A DNA stretch of 64,000 bases. Source: Eukaryota sp. TZLM1-RC (lineage: Eukaryota; Metamonada: BaSk clade). The DNA lies in contig JAUPSS010000004.1 in the NCBI GenBank assembly GCA_040285825.1, positions 1,178,001 through 1,242,000 of the forward strand. Direction: 5' to 3'. The translations under genes were made by a program, and so were the position numbers. Positions 9,967-19,545 of the stretch are shown one piece after another (the stretch's first letter is position 1; every line of letters begins with the position of its first letter). A model generated the notes under the pieces. The model made no database searches. It was not told the DNA's origin and worked only from the letters and a program-made list of their open reading frames with translations.

Positions 9967-10875
9967 GCGCTTTATTGGAAAAATCAATTGCTGAATCCTT
10001 ACAAACATCAACAATTCTTGCCCTTGCTTCAAACTCATTTTCCAGAAGCTGAGTCGTTCTTTTACATTTTTTATGGCTCACAGTCGACTCTTGTATATGA
10101 GGAATTCAATCTAAAATCATCATCTGGTGTCAAACAAGGTGATCCATTAGGTCCTTTCTTTTTCTGCCTTGCTATCCATCCTTTAATGTGTGAATTAAAA
10201 CAAGAATTTTCAGATGTTCATATAACTGCTTATATGGATGACATATGAATAATTGGTCCAATTGATTCATTGGGAACAATTGCTGAAATTGTTCAACAGC
10301 GCTATTATCAAATTGGTCTTTCTCTAAATGATTCCAAATGTATAATGATTGGTAGAGAGCCTGCTGATCTCATTATTGATGATCAAAGTGTTCCTTTTAT
10401 CAATTATTTTGAATCAGGATTTCGTTTTTTATGTTGTTATTTAGGCATTTTTGATGAAATTCGAAATCAACTTTCCTCTCTTTTGGATAATTTTGAAGAA
10501 GAATTGATGGTTCTTTCAGATGTAAATATTGAAAAACATCTTAAATTTTTCTTCCTCAGAATTTGTTATTCAGGGAAATTTACTCATATTTTACGATCAA
10601 CATCACCATCTATTTCTCTCGAATTTTGCAGAATTTTTAATGAATTAAGAACAAATTTTTGGCTAATTTGCTCGATATTGATTCTTCTTTTTTACGTAGT
10701 CTTATTTTTTGTAGCACAGAATTGGGTGGCCTGGATTTTCACAAATCAAAATATCTGTGTAAAGCCGCATTCATCGGTGGAGGCAAAAATTTCGTTTTTG
10801 AATTTTTGAAACGTTTTCCTGAAAACCAACATTTAATGGAACATTGTGTTAGTTATTATTTGGTGTCTTTGCAGA
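9967..10875 (+). pseudogene. RLE-B reverse transcriptase fragment
   Basis: The plus strand encodes RT motif B (SSGVKQGDPLGPFFFCLA), motif C (ITAYMDDI), the following IGLSLNDSKCIMIGR, and the thumb to ELGGLDFHKSKYLCKAAF. A TGA stop follows immediately after YMDDI at about 10,246, and a frame break occurs near 10,660. The 5' side starts just before motif B. The 3' side ends at about 10,875, where a gag-like scrap takes over. Confidence 0.8.
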
Positions 10876-10975
10876 ATGAGACGTTCTTATAGAGGCCGTA
10901 GTAAATGTCAGAGTAGATTTAGGGACCAGGGTGGCTGTGGTACAAGAGGTAATACATATCGTGAAACATGTTTCA
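10876..10975 (+). pseudogene. Scrap of gag RGG-box from the gag-protease element
   Basis: About 95 bases match the arginine/glycine repeat region of the gag-protease frame near 38.9-39.0 kb, ending in the shared block that encodes RGNTYR there. Here the repeat is degenerate (RGRSKCQSRFRDQGGCGTRGN). It shows that the element family at 36-40 kb has other copies in this genome, at least as fragments. Confidence 0.65.
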
Positions 10976-11325
10976 TATACACCAATCATTGCACGTTACA
11001 GCTACCGAACAGCTCAATTTACTTTTTGGTCCACAGAGAAAATTCTCGAAAATCTCAATGCTGGCATTCAACCAAATAAGGTAAAGTTAGATGCAGCAAC
11101 TTCCATTATTAAACCAAAATTTGGAGAATGTACTATTGAGGCATGACAATATATCAAAGCAAATCCTCTCCAGTAGCATCAAGATGGTTGGAAAAAATTA
11201 AGAAAAGCATTGACCAAAGTTTAATGAAACCACGTGGTAATGAAGTTGTAATTGAAGCAGTAAATCGTCCTGAATGGATTGATGCAGACGATTTGTCTTC
11301 AGAAGAAGCTGACAATATTGTTTAA
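10976..11325 (+). pseudogene. Unidentified coding fragment
   Basis: Two overlapping plus-strand frames have normal protein composition. The first (to 11,146) contains YTPIIARYSYRTAQFTFW and IQPNKVKLDAATSI. The second (11,143-11,325) contains SRWLEKIKKSIDQSL and ends PEWIDADDLSSEEADNIV. The 4-base overlap suggests one ancestral frame with a shift. I recognise no family. It is probably part of a host gene or another element caught between RLE pieces. Confidence 0.35.
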
Positions 11326-11354
11326 TTTACTAGTATTGATTTCGAAATAAACCT

Positions 11355-12545
11355 CAGTTTTTTGTCTCATTTTTCTTGTATTTATAAACGTTCCTTATGT
11401 TCACCTGTGCGATTTACAAATAATAACATGTCTGCAAAACAAAAAATGGGAACTAATGTATCTTCTTATGAAAAACATTTTGCCAAAAACATGTTCCCAG
11501 ATCAGTTGACAAATGAATCTTCGCCTGTTTGTAATATTCAACTTGAAAAAAACAAAAAAGAAGGCATACCTGTTCGAAATGTGGCAAGGTTGGTCATAAC
11601 ATTAGAAAATGTCCTGATGTTATATTTAAAAAAAATGAGACTTAAAACAAATATTTCAATTGTTAATAGTTTACAAACTCCATCCGCACTCAGTCGTCCT
11701 CCATTAGCTTTAAAAGGACGTTTTGGATCTGCAAAGCAATGTTTATTTTCTTCTGATTAAGCTGAATGTAATGAAAGCACATTGTTCCAATTGAATCATC
11801 TTCATCCGGAAGAAAATTTTCATTGTCCCAAACCAGATTCACTTGACTATTGGCTGAAAAATCCTGTCAATGCTCCAGAGGTCTTAAAAAACATTCAACA
11901 TATGCCAGCTGGTAAAGCTCCAGGACCATCTCTGTTAAATTTTGATATGATCAAGTCAGCTGTTGGACAGTGTCCCCAAATTGTTGATGATCATGTCCAT
12001 TTTTTTAAAAGTCTTTTGACCTTAAAAATTAAAGTCCCTGATGAGATGTCAAGTGCTCATTTAATTGCCCTCAAGAAAAGCCAATCTAAAATCCGTCCAA
12101 TTGCAATTGGAGAATCGTTTTCAAGAATTCTTGCGTCTCTTGTTTTCAATAGAATTGGGAAAAAGCCAAAGAATTATTTAGTCCTTTTCAATTTGGAATC
12201 AATACAATTGATGGTGCTTCATCTGCTGTCCTTTCGTCTGATGTATTTTTTAATTCTAATTACATTTTTAATTTAGATTTTAAACATGCTTTTAATTCTG
12301 TATCACGCTCTTTCATTTTCCCTTTGTTGCAAAAGCATTTTCCTGAAGTTGATTCATTTTTCTATTCTTTTTATGGAAAATCATCAACACTATGAAGAAT
12401 TTAATCTGATATCATTATCTGGTTTTAAGCAAGGTGATCCATTAGGTCATTCTTTCTTCTGCCTTGCTATTGATCCTCTAATGTGAATTAAAACAACAAT
12501 ACTCAGATTGTTTCCTTCCCTCTCTTGAGATCAAATACACTCATA
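11355..12545 (+). pseudogene. RLE-B 5' half: zinc knuckle and RT fingers
   Basis: Near 11,560-11,620, in a frame shifted from its surroundings, is a CCHC knuckle CSKCGKVGHNIRKC. The C2C2 module expected next is missing, and the frame passes to the block LKGRFGSAKQCLFSSD, a stop, then HLHPEENFHCPKPDSL. The RT fingers follow (MPAGKAPGPSLLNFDMIKSA, KIRPIAIGESFSRIL), a decayed motif A around 12,275, and motif B without its glycine-valine (GFKQGDPLG). Frame breaks lie near 11,580, 11,760, 12,180 and 12,280. It ends before motif C. Confidence 0.8.
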
Positions 12546-13020
12546 GTGACAAGTTACGATGTCGAGCTTCTTGCTGCCAAATGTCCTGTGAATTCTCTGT
12601 TACGTGCAAGAAGGTTTCTGATGAAGAGTGGACAATCATCTCCTTGTCACCTCATACTTGTACAAAACTTCAACGACTGACGAACAAAAACGCTAATGCC
12701 GTTTTCATTGTCGAGCATCCTTTCTTCATCGAAGAAGTGAACTTAAACAGAAGTTACAACGCGTCGAATCTCTTTACTGACTTTAAAATGATCTACAGAG
12801 TGGAGATCGAATCCTACACAGTTCGATGGAAAAGTGTGACTCTTCTTAAAAAGAGACTGTTTGGCAATGTGGAAGAATCGTTTGTTCTTCTCAACACTTA
12901 TAAGAAAGAATTGCTGGATGCCAATCCAGGAAGTGTCTTTCACGTGGAGGATAATGAAGGACCGTTGTACCTCCTCGAAGCAGAGACTTGTGGAACGATA
13001 GGGAAAGACCCTTAAGTCCT
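12546..13020 (+). pseudogene. MULE transposase N-terminal fragment
   Basis: The frame 12,581-13,015 (144 residues) and the bases just upstream read CRASCCQMSCEFSVTCKKVSD, EEWTIISLSPHTC and later LLDANPGS. This spacing (C...C, W-x-I, H-x-C, then L..NPGS) is typical of the region preceding the catalytic domain in Mutator-like transposases. The catalytic DDE part is absent. The protein is otherwise uninterrupted, unlike most neighbours, so the insertion may be fairly young. It is not a copy of the MULE at 19.5-21.6 kb. Confidence 0.55.
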
Positions 13021-13149
13021 CCTGTGAGAAAGAGAAGAGCTGGTCGTCCATCTGTGAAGAGAAGGAACGGATATATGGAGAGACAATAGCAGCTGTTTCT
13101 CCTGTGAGAAAGGTCAAAAATCTACTTCTACTTTTAACTCACAAATTGA

Positions 13150-14302
13150 CAAAATAGAAATAACTGAAAAAATGAAACCATTGCCATTAAAAGGTCCAAA
13201 AAAATGTTTGATTTGTGGTATCAGTGGTCATACTTCGAGAACATGCCCTGAAAAACAAAAAAGAGAAATTGAATTAAAATCTGCTCAACAAATTCTCGGA
13301 TGTTCTGTTCCAGTTGATGCCGACTTAAATTGTGCTGAAAATAATGATTCTGACGATCTTCATTTAAATGCTTCTAGTGCTCACTCCTCTTCCCCTTCTG
13401 AAAACAATAATTTTTGTTGTCCATTTTGCAAAAAAGATGTTACAGATTCAAGAAATGGTCAAAAACTTTTGTTTTGTACCAATTGTAAAGCTGTTGATGC
13501 CGTTAGACCTCCGATCCAGATCCCAGTAGAAATTAGCCCCGCCAGTACAATTCTGTTCTCAATGGAAATACGAAGTTTTACTTCTAGATTAAGAAATAAT
13601 AAGTGGAATATTTCATCCTTCTGGAAATATTTTGCTAGAAAAGACAAAAAATGTTTCAAAATAATTTGAGAACGAGAAAAATTGTAAAATCAAAAATTTT
13701 TCGAAAATTGTGCTTACGTGGTCGTTATGGTACTGCAAAGCAGTCCTTGTTTTCCTCTTCTTTGGCTGATGCAAATTCTGATACCCTTGAAAAACTTCAA
13801 AAGTTGCATCCTCAAGAAAATTTCAAGTGCAGCAAGCCTGATGTATGTCCTTTTTGGATTGAAAATCCTATTACCTCAATTGAAGTTCTTAAAGCTATTC
13901 AAAAATTACCAAAGGGAAAAGCAGCAGGCCCATCTGGAATTTCTTTTGATCTGTTAAAAATAGCGTGTTGTAGTGCTCCCGAAATTGCTGATGATCTAGC
14001 CCATTATTTTCAACAATTAATTGTTTTAAAAATTAATCCTGCTTCTGAATTACTTGCTACACGTCTGATTGCTTTAGTAAAGCCTGGTAATGGAATTAAA
14101 CCTGATGGAATACGCCCAATTGCTGTTGGTGAATCTCTATCTCGTTTCTTAGCATCGATTGTCTTCGATCGTGTCAAAGACAAAGCTTCTGAATTTTTGA
14201 ATCCTCATCAATTTGGAATCAAAACAATTGATGGTGCTTCTGTTGCTGCTATTGCCTCTGATACTTTTGTTAATGCAGAGGAAAATAACTTTATTTTCTC
14301 CC
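13150..14302 (+). pseudogene. RLE-F 5' half: zinc fingers and RT fingers
   Basis: The first frame (13,172-13,669) holds a CCHC knuckle CLICGISGHTSRTC at about residue 12-25, then a C2C2 module CCPFCKKDV...LLFCTNCKAVDAVRPP ending in IQIPVE, then a short block with FWKYFARK. The second frame starts at 13,651 with RKLCLRGRYGTAKQSLFSS and the RT fingers (LPKGKAAGPSGISFDLLK, IRPIAVGESLSRFL, HQFGIKTIDGAS). It ends at NNFIFS, just before motif A. The overlap of the two frames implies one shift near 13,650. The downstream RT is replaced by a captured segment. Confidence 0.85.
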
Positions 14303-14507
14303 TTCTTTATGGAAGCAAATTTCAAAGACAGGAAGATGGCTCCAGTGATGGATTCTACAAACTCCTCACAAGGACACGAAGCCTTACCTCGAATCAATGG
14401 ACTTTTATCCATTCGAGCAGCTCCCTTCCTTATGGAGCCAAACACGAGAAAAGTCGACCAAATACAAGGTTACGAGTAGAAACTCCACCTCCACTGTTAT
14501 TGTACTA
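14303..14507 (+). repeat. Captured non-RT segment, partly repeated at 24,928-25,024
   Basis: This insert between two RLE-F pieces contains a 57-residue frame starting at 14,309 (MEANFKDRKMAPVMDS) and ending at 14,479. Its last 97 bases (14,411-14,507) recur at 24,928-25,024 with a few substitutions. In both places the match stops at the same base on the right. No protein family is recognised. An AAG/GTTACG junction near the frame end could be a splice donor, in which case this would be a piece of a host gene exon. Confidence 0.6.
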
Positions 14508-15132
14508 CAATGCAAAGATATTGCTATTTTGTCGATCTTGTAAAGCAAAAGATACCCTAAGACCACCAGTGAAAATTCCTGTTGAAGTCAGACCTGCTTC
14601 TTCAATCCCATTGTCTATCGAACTTCGTTCATTTACAAGTAAGTTGAAGAAAAATGAATGGGATGTAAGCAGTTTTTGGAAATTTTTTGCAAAAAAGAAA
14701 TCGTTTGTGAACAAAAATGCTGTTTATAAACAAAATCCAATACCAAAAGTTACAATTAAGAAAATTGTGTCTTCGAGGTAGATATGGTGCTGGAGTGCAG
14801 TCTTTTTTTTCCTCTGATATTGCTAAACCAACCCTTGAAACAGTCGAAAAATTGAAAGAACTCCATCCTGAGGAAAATTTCATTTGTCCAAAACCCAATA
14901 TTTGTCAATTTTGGTCTACTAATCCAATAAATGCCTCAAAAGTTCTTGCTGCAATTAAAAAATTACCAAAAGGTAAAGCTGCTGGACCATCGGGAATTTC
15001 GTTTGATATTTTAAAAACCGCTTGTAATAAAACACCCGAAATTGCAGATGATTTAGCATTCTATTTCCAACAATTGGTCTCTTTAAAAGCCGTTCCTCCA
15101 CATGAGCTTACTGCTGCAGGTCTCATTGCTTT
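14508..15132 (+). pseudogene. RLE-F second partial copy
   Basis: It starts in the second half of the C2C2 module (LLFCRSCKAKDTLRPPVKIP) and continues through FTSKLKKNEWDVSSFWKFF. After a frame shift near 14,750 it reads LRKLCLRGRYGAGVQSFFSS and the RT fingers (LPKGKAAGPSGISFDILK). It breaks at about 15,132, in LTAAGLIAL, and is joined to RLE-D sequence. Sequence differs from the preceding RLE-F copy, so this is a separate insertion rather than a tandem duplicate. Confidence 0.8.
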
Positions 15133-15282
15133 ATTCTATAACTGCCGCTGTTGCTGAATTCAATTATTTAGAATTAAATTTGCCTCCTAAATGGGAGTGT
15201 ACTGCAGAAGACAATGTTGCAATAGTTTTAGATTTAGATTGTTATGGTGGAGTACAACAAACAGATCATTGTGAGAAAGCCA
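15133..15282 (+). pseudogene. RLE-D N-terminal scrap
   Basis: The block YSITAAVAEFNYLELNLPPK and the following WECTAEDNVAIVLD match the segment between the two zinc fingers of RLE-D at 26,300-26,440. It reads in frame for 50 residues and ends at TDHCE, just before the C2C2 module would be completed. Confidence 0.75.
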
Positions 15283-15416
15283 GACATGATTATTTAGCTA
15301 AACGCTGGTTCTTCCTCTTTGGGGAAGTCCATGGCAAAACACTTGAAGATGTCGTATACGAAAGTTACGACCAGAGTCCTAATCTTTTAAAGAAATTGGA
15401 TGATCTAACTGATTCG
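15283..15416 (+). pseudogene. Unidentified coding scrap
   Basis: It is read in frame with the preceding scrap as KARHDYLAKRWFFLFGEVHG and then TLEDVVYESYDQSPNLLKKL, ending in a stop after DSAT. A related phrase (CERAKCDHLAKHW) can be read near 29,795-29,835. The source gene is unknown. Confidence 0.35.
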
Positions 15417-15422
15417 GCAACT

Positions 15423-16960
15423 TAATGCTCGTGCAGCTACTGCTGATTTAAATTTTTCATTATCACATAATCCTGAAAAGGAATTTTTAGTTGAGATTCC
15501 CGATAACATATCTCACAAAGGTGATCAAAAAGACGACAAAAGATGTGTTTTTTGTCATAAACCTGTTGCTGTTAATGATTCTGGTCGCCCTTTACTTTTC
15601 TGTGATTCTTGTGTTGCTGCTGATCAGCTACGTTGTCCCATTAGAGTTCCTGCTCAGCTGAGTCCGTAGGCTTCAATACCTTTTGTTGTTGTTCTTCGTG
15701 CCTTTACTGAAAATCTGCGTAAAGGATTATGGGATGTCACACCGATTTGGAAATTTATTCTCAAAAAAAGATGAGAAAACTTTTATCAAAAAATCAAATT
15801 TTGAAAAGAATGATTTTTCAAAGGAAAAGTTGGTAAGAAAACTGGCTTCAAAAGGACGTTGTAATTCTGCAAAGCAATGTTTATTTTCTTCTGATTAAGC
15901 TGATTGCAATGAAAATACATTGTTTAATTAAATAATGTTCATCCAGAAAAATTTTCATTGCCCCAAACCAGATTCAGTTGATTATTGGCTGCAAAATCCT
16001 GTCAATGCTTCAGAGGTCTCAAAAACATTCAACATATGCCAGCTGAAAAAGCTCCAGGACCATCTTTGTTAAATTTTGATATGATCAAGTCAGCTGTTGG
16101 ATGTCCCCAAATTGTTGATGATATTGTCCTTTTTTTGAAGTCTTTAAAAGTAAAACCTGGAAATGGTAAGAAGCCAGATGGAATTCGTCCAATTGCCATT
16201 GGTGAAGCAATTACTCATCTCTTTGCATCAATTGTTCTCAATTGTGTTGCTTCAAATGCTGCAAGCTTTCAGTGCCTTCCCAAGTTGAAATAGAAACAAT
16301 TGATGATGCTTGTGTTGCTGTCCTTGCCTCTGACACTTTTTCAATTCAGGAAATAATAATTATATTTTCAATCTTGACTTAAAAAATGCTTTTAATTCCG
16401 TGAAACGAAAAGCAATATTTGGTGTAATTAAAACTGATTTTCCTGAGCTCTCAAGTTTTCTCTACCAATTTTATGGTGAAGAATCAGATTTAATATTTAA
16501 TTCTTTTGCTTTAAAAACGTCTTCTGGTGTAAAACAAGGTGATCCTTTTGGGTCCATTATTGTGTTGTTTAGCAGTTCACAAAACTTTTATTTTGCATCA
16601 ATTGTAAAGCTGTTGATGCTGTTCGTCCACCAATTCGGTTTCGAAACTTGGAGAACAGTACACTTCAAGACATTACAGAAAGAAGTTTGTATTCTTTGAA
16701 ATTTGTGATGAAAAAATCCAGAGTCATCCTTTGAAAAAAGATGAAAGCAAGGATTTTACTGTTCGATTTAGCATGGCTTATTAAGAAAATTCTGCTTTTG
16801 CACATTTTTTTGATTGATTTGAAGGAGAGTTCATCTGCAGTTTTGTTGAATCAAATTCCCCAAATTTATGGCCTATTTTTGAATGACGACCAATGGACTA
16901 CTGCAATGAGCCGATCAGGTGTCTATATTAAATTCTGCTTAACACTACGCTGAACTCCAT
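15423..16960 (+). pseudogene. RLE-B element, decayed (in duplication copy 1)
   Basis: It starts with the inter-finger region and an intact C2C2 module CVFCHKPVAVNDSGRPLLFC-DSC followed by RCPIRVP, then LWDVTPIWKFILKK. RT finger scraps follow (MPAEKAPGPSLLNFDMIKSA, IRPIAIGEAITHL) and a broken motif A and B (KTSSGVKQGDPFG). Near 16,570 the RT is cut and joined to a second C2C2 scrap (LLFCINCKAVDAVRPP in a broken frame), then to a post-RT linker ending IYGLFLNDDQWTTAM. The longest open pieces are 15,985-16,293 and 16,400-16,699. It has many stops and is a deletion derivative. Confidence 0.75.
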
Positions 16961-18790
16961 GGTAAATAGTTGGATTTACAAGAGATAAAAATTTTGGAAA
17001 AAAGAAGAAAGACAAAGAGTAAATGAATTAATTTTAATTAAGGCAAAAAAACAAACCCTCGAATTAATTCATTAACAAAATTGTTGTAAGTATTAAACCT
17101 ACAAAGACCTAAAAACATGTAGACTATACAGACACACGTAATCAGATCTTTCTTGACCATAATCAACGTCAAACAGTTTAAAACTGAATGATTGATGATT
17201 ACTCAGTCATTCATGTATTTGTTAATAGAAACTCTAAATAAAGAGAATTACTCCCAATATTTGGTAGAGACTCTATATTAAAATTAAATACAAGTCTGTT
17301 GAGCTTCAATTTCCAGAGACAAACTTTAATTCTAGATTAAATTGAAAGCGATATAATAAATTATTCCAAACGTGAATGAAAATGAAAAAAACGTGTAAAA
17401 ATGGAGAATAAACACGTGTCATAAATTCAATCACAAATAAAGGCGAATAGAAGAACAAATTATACAAAAACATTCAGCAAAAAGTGTGGTTAACAGTGGG
17501 AAATTACAGAAATGGAATGCCAAAAACGAAAGAAACAAGGAAAACTTCAATTAAAATAATAATCACATAAAAAGGAAAGTTTTCTTCACCAATGGTTCCA
17601 CAAATAGAACCAAGACTATTAATAATGAACACTAACCATTCAGGTTGATGAGAGTACACATCTTAAATAATTATAGTAGTCTTGGTTAATTCAAAGTGAC
17701 CACTAGTAGCAGTTGAATCATGAAGAACAGTTTCTAAATCAATAGCAGACTGGTTAGTAGTAATTGACAACCAACAACAACTGCATCATCAAAATCAACA
17801 ATGGATTTAACAACCGTAATAAGAGGTTGACCATTAGCACATCCACTAATAACTTTACCATCAGAATCAACTGGACCTAAAGTTTTGACATGGGTGTATG
17901 GGTTCGAGTCCCACAGGTTCCAAAAAATTCCGATCGATCGGATGGGTGTGTGGTTGGTTTGATTGATAAAGAAGATTAATTGAAGAGAGAAGGCAATGGC
18001 TACTGATGCAGAGAGGGGAGAAGGAGGAGAGAGTAGAACGTTGAAATCGGCGGTTAACGTAATGTACTCCACGCATTACCATCACCTAATTTAATTGATA
18101 CAGGAGAATTGAGTTTGAAATTGGAAGGGAAGGAAGTGTGCTTTATAAGAGAGAAAAGGTGAGAAGAAGCCACCAAGGAGAAGACAGATCACCAAGAGGG
18201 AAGGAACCAGTGAGACATTGGGGTAAGAAACTTGAATTCTGGTAGAGAATGGAGAAAGTCGTCTCGGAAGGACATGAAACCACGTAAAAGGCCACTTTCT
18301 AGGAGGATGTTTTGTGGTCCGCAAAGGTAAAAGTCCAATGATAAATACTATCAACATCTAACCTTGTGTATATATCATCAATACAACTATACTGGTGCTG
18401 GAAAACTGTTTTTGAAGATAGAAACGATAGTAACACAGTAATAGATTCTAGAGAAAATGAAATAATCTTGGGTGGAATGATTCTTTCACAATGTTGCTTC
18501 GCATCTCCCTATATTCAAACATACAGCTAGCATATATCCGTTACGGCATCCTAATTCAAGAATTCTAATGGGAATTCTCAAGTACCACTGTCTGGATTTC
18601 TTTGGGAAAGTCGAATTCAATAACCAATATCTGGAAATTTGGAATAATGGAATCCAATGAAATGGTAGTAATATATACTAAAAGATTACAATTGAGTTCA
18701 AATTGTGACAGTCAATCATCTTGTTTATTATCACTGCTACCTTTTTCACAAAATTTCTCGTTCTTAGATGACTGTTTCAAATAACTAACA
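16961..18790. other. Non-coding part of duplication copy 1
   Basis: Mostly AT-rich sequence without a recognisable gene. Minus-strand frames near 17,734-18,085 read through the tRNA-like remnant and are not supported as genes. A GA-rich region (about 17,980-18,320) is well conserved with copy 2. The approximately 320-base segment around 18,412-18,733 is absent from copy 2. Confidence 0.5.
17891..17921 (+). other. tRNA T-arm and 3' acceptor-like remnant
   Basis: The sequence ATGGG-TTCGAGT-CCCAC followed by AGGTTCCA looks like the T arm, with an exact B box, and the 3' acceptor strand of a tRNA. No D arm or anticodon arm can be placed upstream; only GGACCT at about 17,874 could pair with AGGTTCC. 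It may be a truncated tRNA or a tRNA-derived SINE end. The second copy is at 32,527-32,557. Confidence 0.5.
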
Positions 18791-18794
18791 AAAC

Positions 18795-19036
18795 TGAAAT
18801 TGATTCAAGGAGAAAAACTAGCGATATGTCCTTTGTGTGATTGTGGAGACCTAGGCTTAGATCACTCGTTTCAATGTAGAAAGTTCTCGAGAATGGTTAC
18901 ACAAGGACACGATGAAGTAAATAATTTTACTAATGTATTAATTAATTTCGAATATGAGAAGGAATTTAAATTTGGTTTAAATAAGCAGTTATGTGTTGAT
19001 GGCTTTCAAACATCAGCAACATCACTTTCGATGTAG
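18795..19036 (+). pseudogene. Zinc-knuckle scrap of a second non-LTR lineage
   Basis: The 78-residue frame (18,800-19,036) contains CPLCDCGDLGLDHSFQC followed by VTQGHDEVNNF. This arrangement, C..C then DH....C then R/G-H-D-x-V, is common near the C terminus of LINE ORF2 proteins. It differs from the CxC...H...C knuckle of the RLE families here. The homologous stretch in copy 2 (about 33,110-33,345) is more degraded. It is too short for a firm family call. Confidence 0.4.
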
Positions 19037-19163
19037 GAAAGCGCCATAGAAAGCTACCAAATTTTTTATTGTTTTCTTGAACCAATTTCTGGAAATCTTT
19101 CAACAAAATTCCAGCTTTCACAGAGTCTTTCGTTTTCAGAATACGGAACAGTAGGAAAAACAA
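19030..19163 (-). pseudogene. Divergent RLE-A C-terminal scrap
   Basis: The minus strand reads DSVKAGILLKDFQKLVQENN followed by KKFGSFLWR. This aligns with the RLE-A C-terminal block SVEAETFLDDFQKMVQEKTM...FLWR. The level of change is far above that between the other RLE-A copies, so it represents an old relative. Confidence 0.55.
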
Positions 19164-19232
19164 CGTCTGTTGAAACTGTAGGCTTAAATCGAATAAATCA
19201 ACTTTAGCTCATGTACTTTATGTCATGAATTT

Positions 19233-19534
19233 GGGCATGGAACTCCCACTTCAAAGCCAATGGAACAATACACCTTCTGCTAACCTATAGGATTGAGGGG
19301 GAATCACATTGTGATTTTGTAAGTCATAGTTGGTTCGTTTATTTGTTTAGTACAACTAAAATTTTACCAGCAATAAGGTGTGGAAGCTTGTTTTGAAGAT
19401 AATAATTTTGAGATTGTAGTTTTAAAAATAAATTAAAAAGAATTAAAAAAGATTTATCAACTTCAGATAGAAGTACAAGCTGTAAATGTAAAATTAATTG
19501 TTTTAACCAAGACTTGGAAAAATTGAACGGTCAA
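19233..19534. other. AT-rich spacer between the duplication and the MULE
   Basis: No gene, repeat or RNA structure that I can support. Confidence 0.5.
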
Positions 19535-19545
19535 TTAAATTATGG
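19535..19545. repeat. Left 11-bp target-site duplication of the MULE
   Basis: The 11 bases TTAAATTATGG occur here and again in the same orientation at 21,610-21,620, flanking the element. A length of 8-11 bp is typical for Mutator-like elements. Confidence 0.7.

Larger units (their letters stand above)
15417..19232 (+). repeat. Segmental duplication, copy 1
   Basis: This 3.8-kb block is repeated in direct orientation at 30,061-33,536. The two share a decayed RLE-B element (left part), non-coding DNA with a tRNA T-arm-like remnant (middle), and zinc-knuckle and RLE-A scraps (right). Copy 1 carries about 320 extra bases between roughly 18,412 and 18,733. Shared disabling mutations, such as the stop in LLFCDSC...LSP, differ slightly between copies, showing independent decay after duplication. 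Confidence 0.9.

Noticed and set aside
17870-17921. Complete tRNA gene
   Set aside because: Only a T arm and a 3' acceptor strand can be formed. D and anticodon arms are missing.
17734-18085. Minus-strand open frames of 112 and 72 residues
   Set aside because: They read through the reverse complement of the tRNA-like remnant and are not conserved with copy 2 beyond nucleotide similarity.
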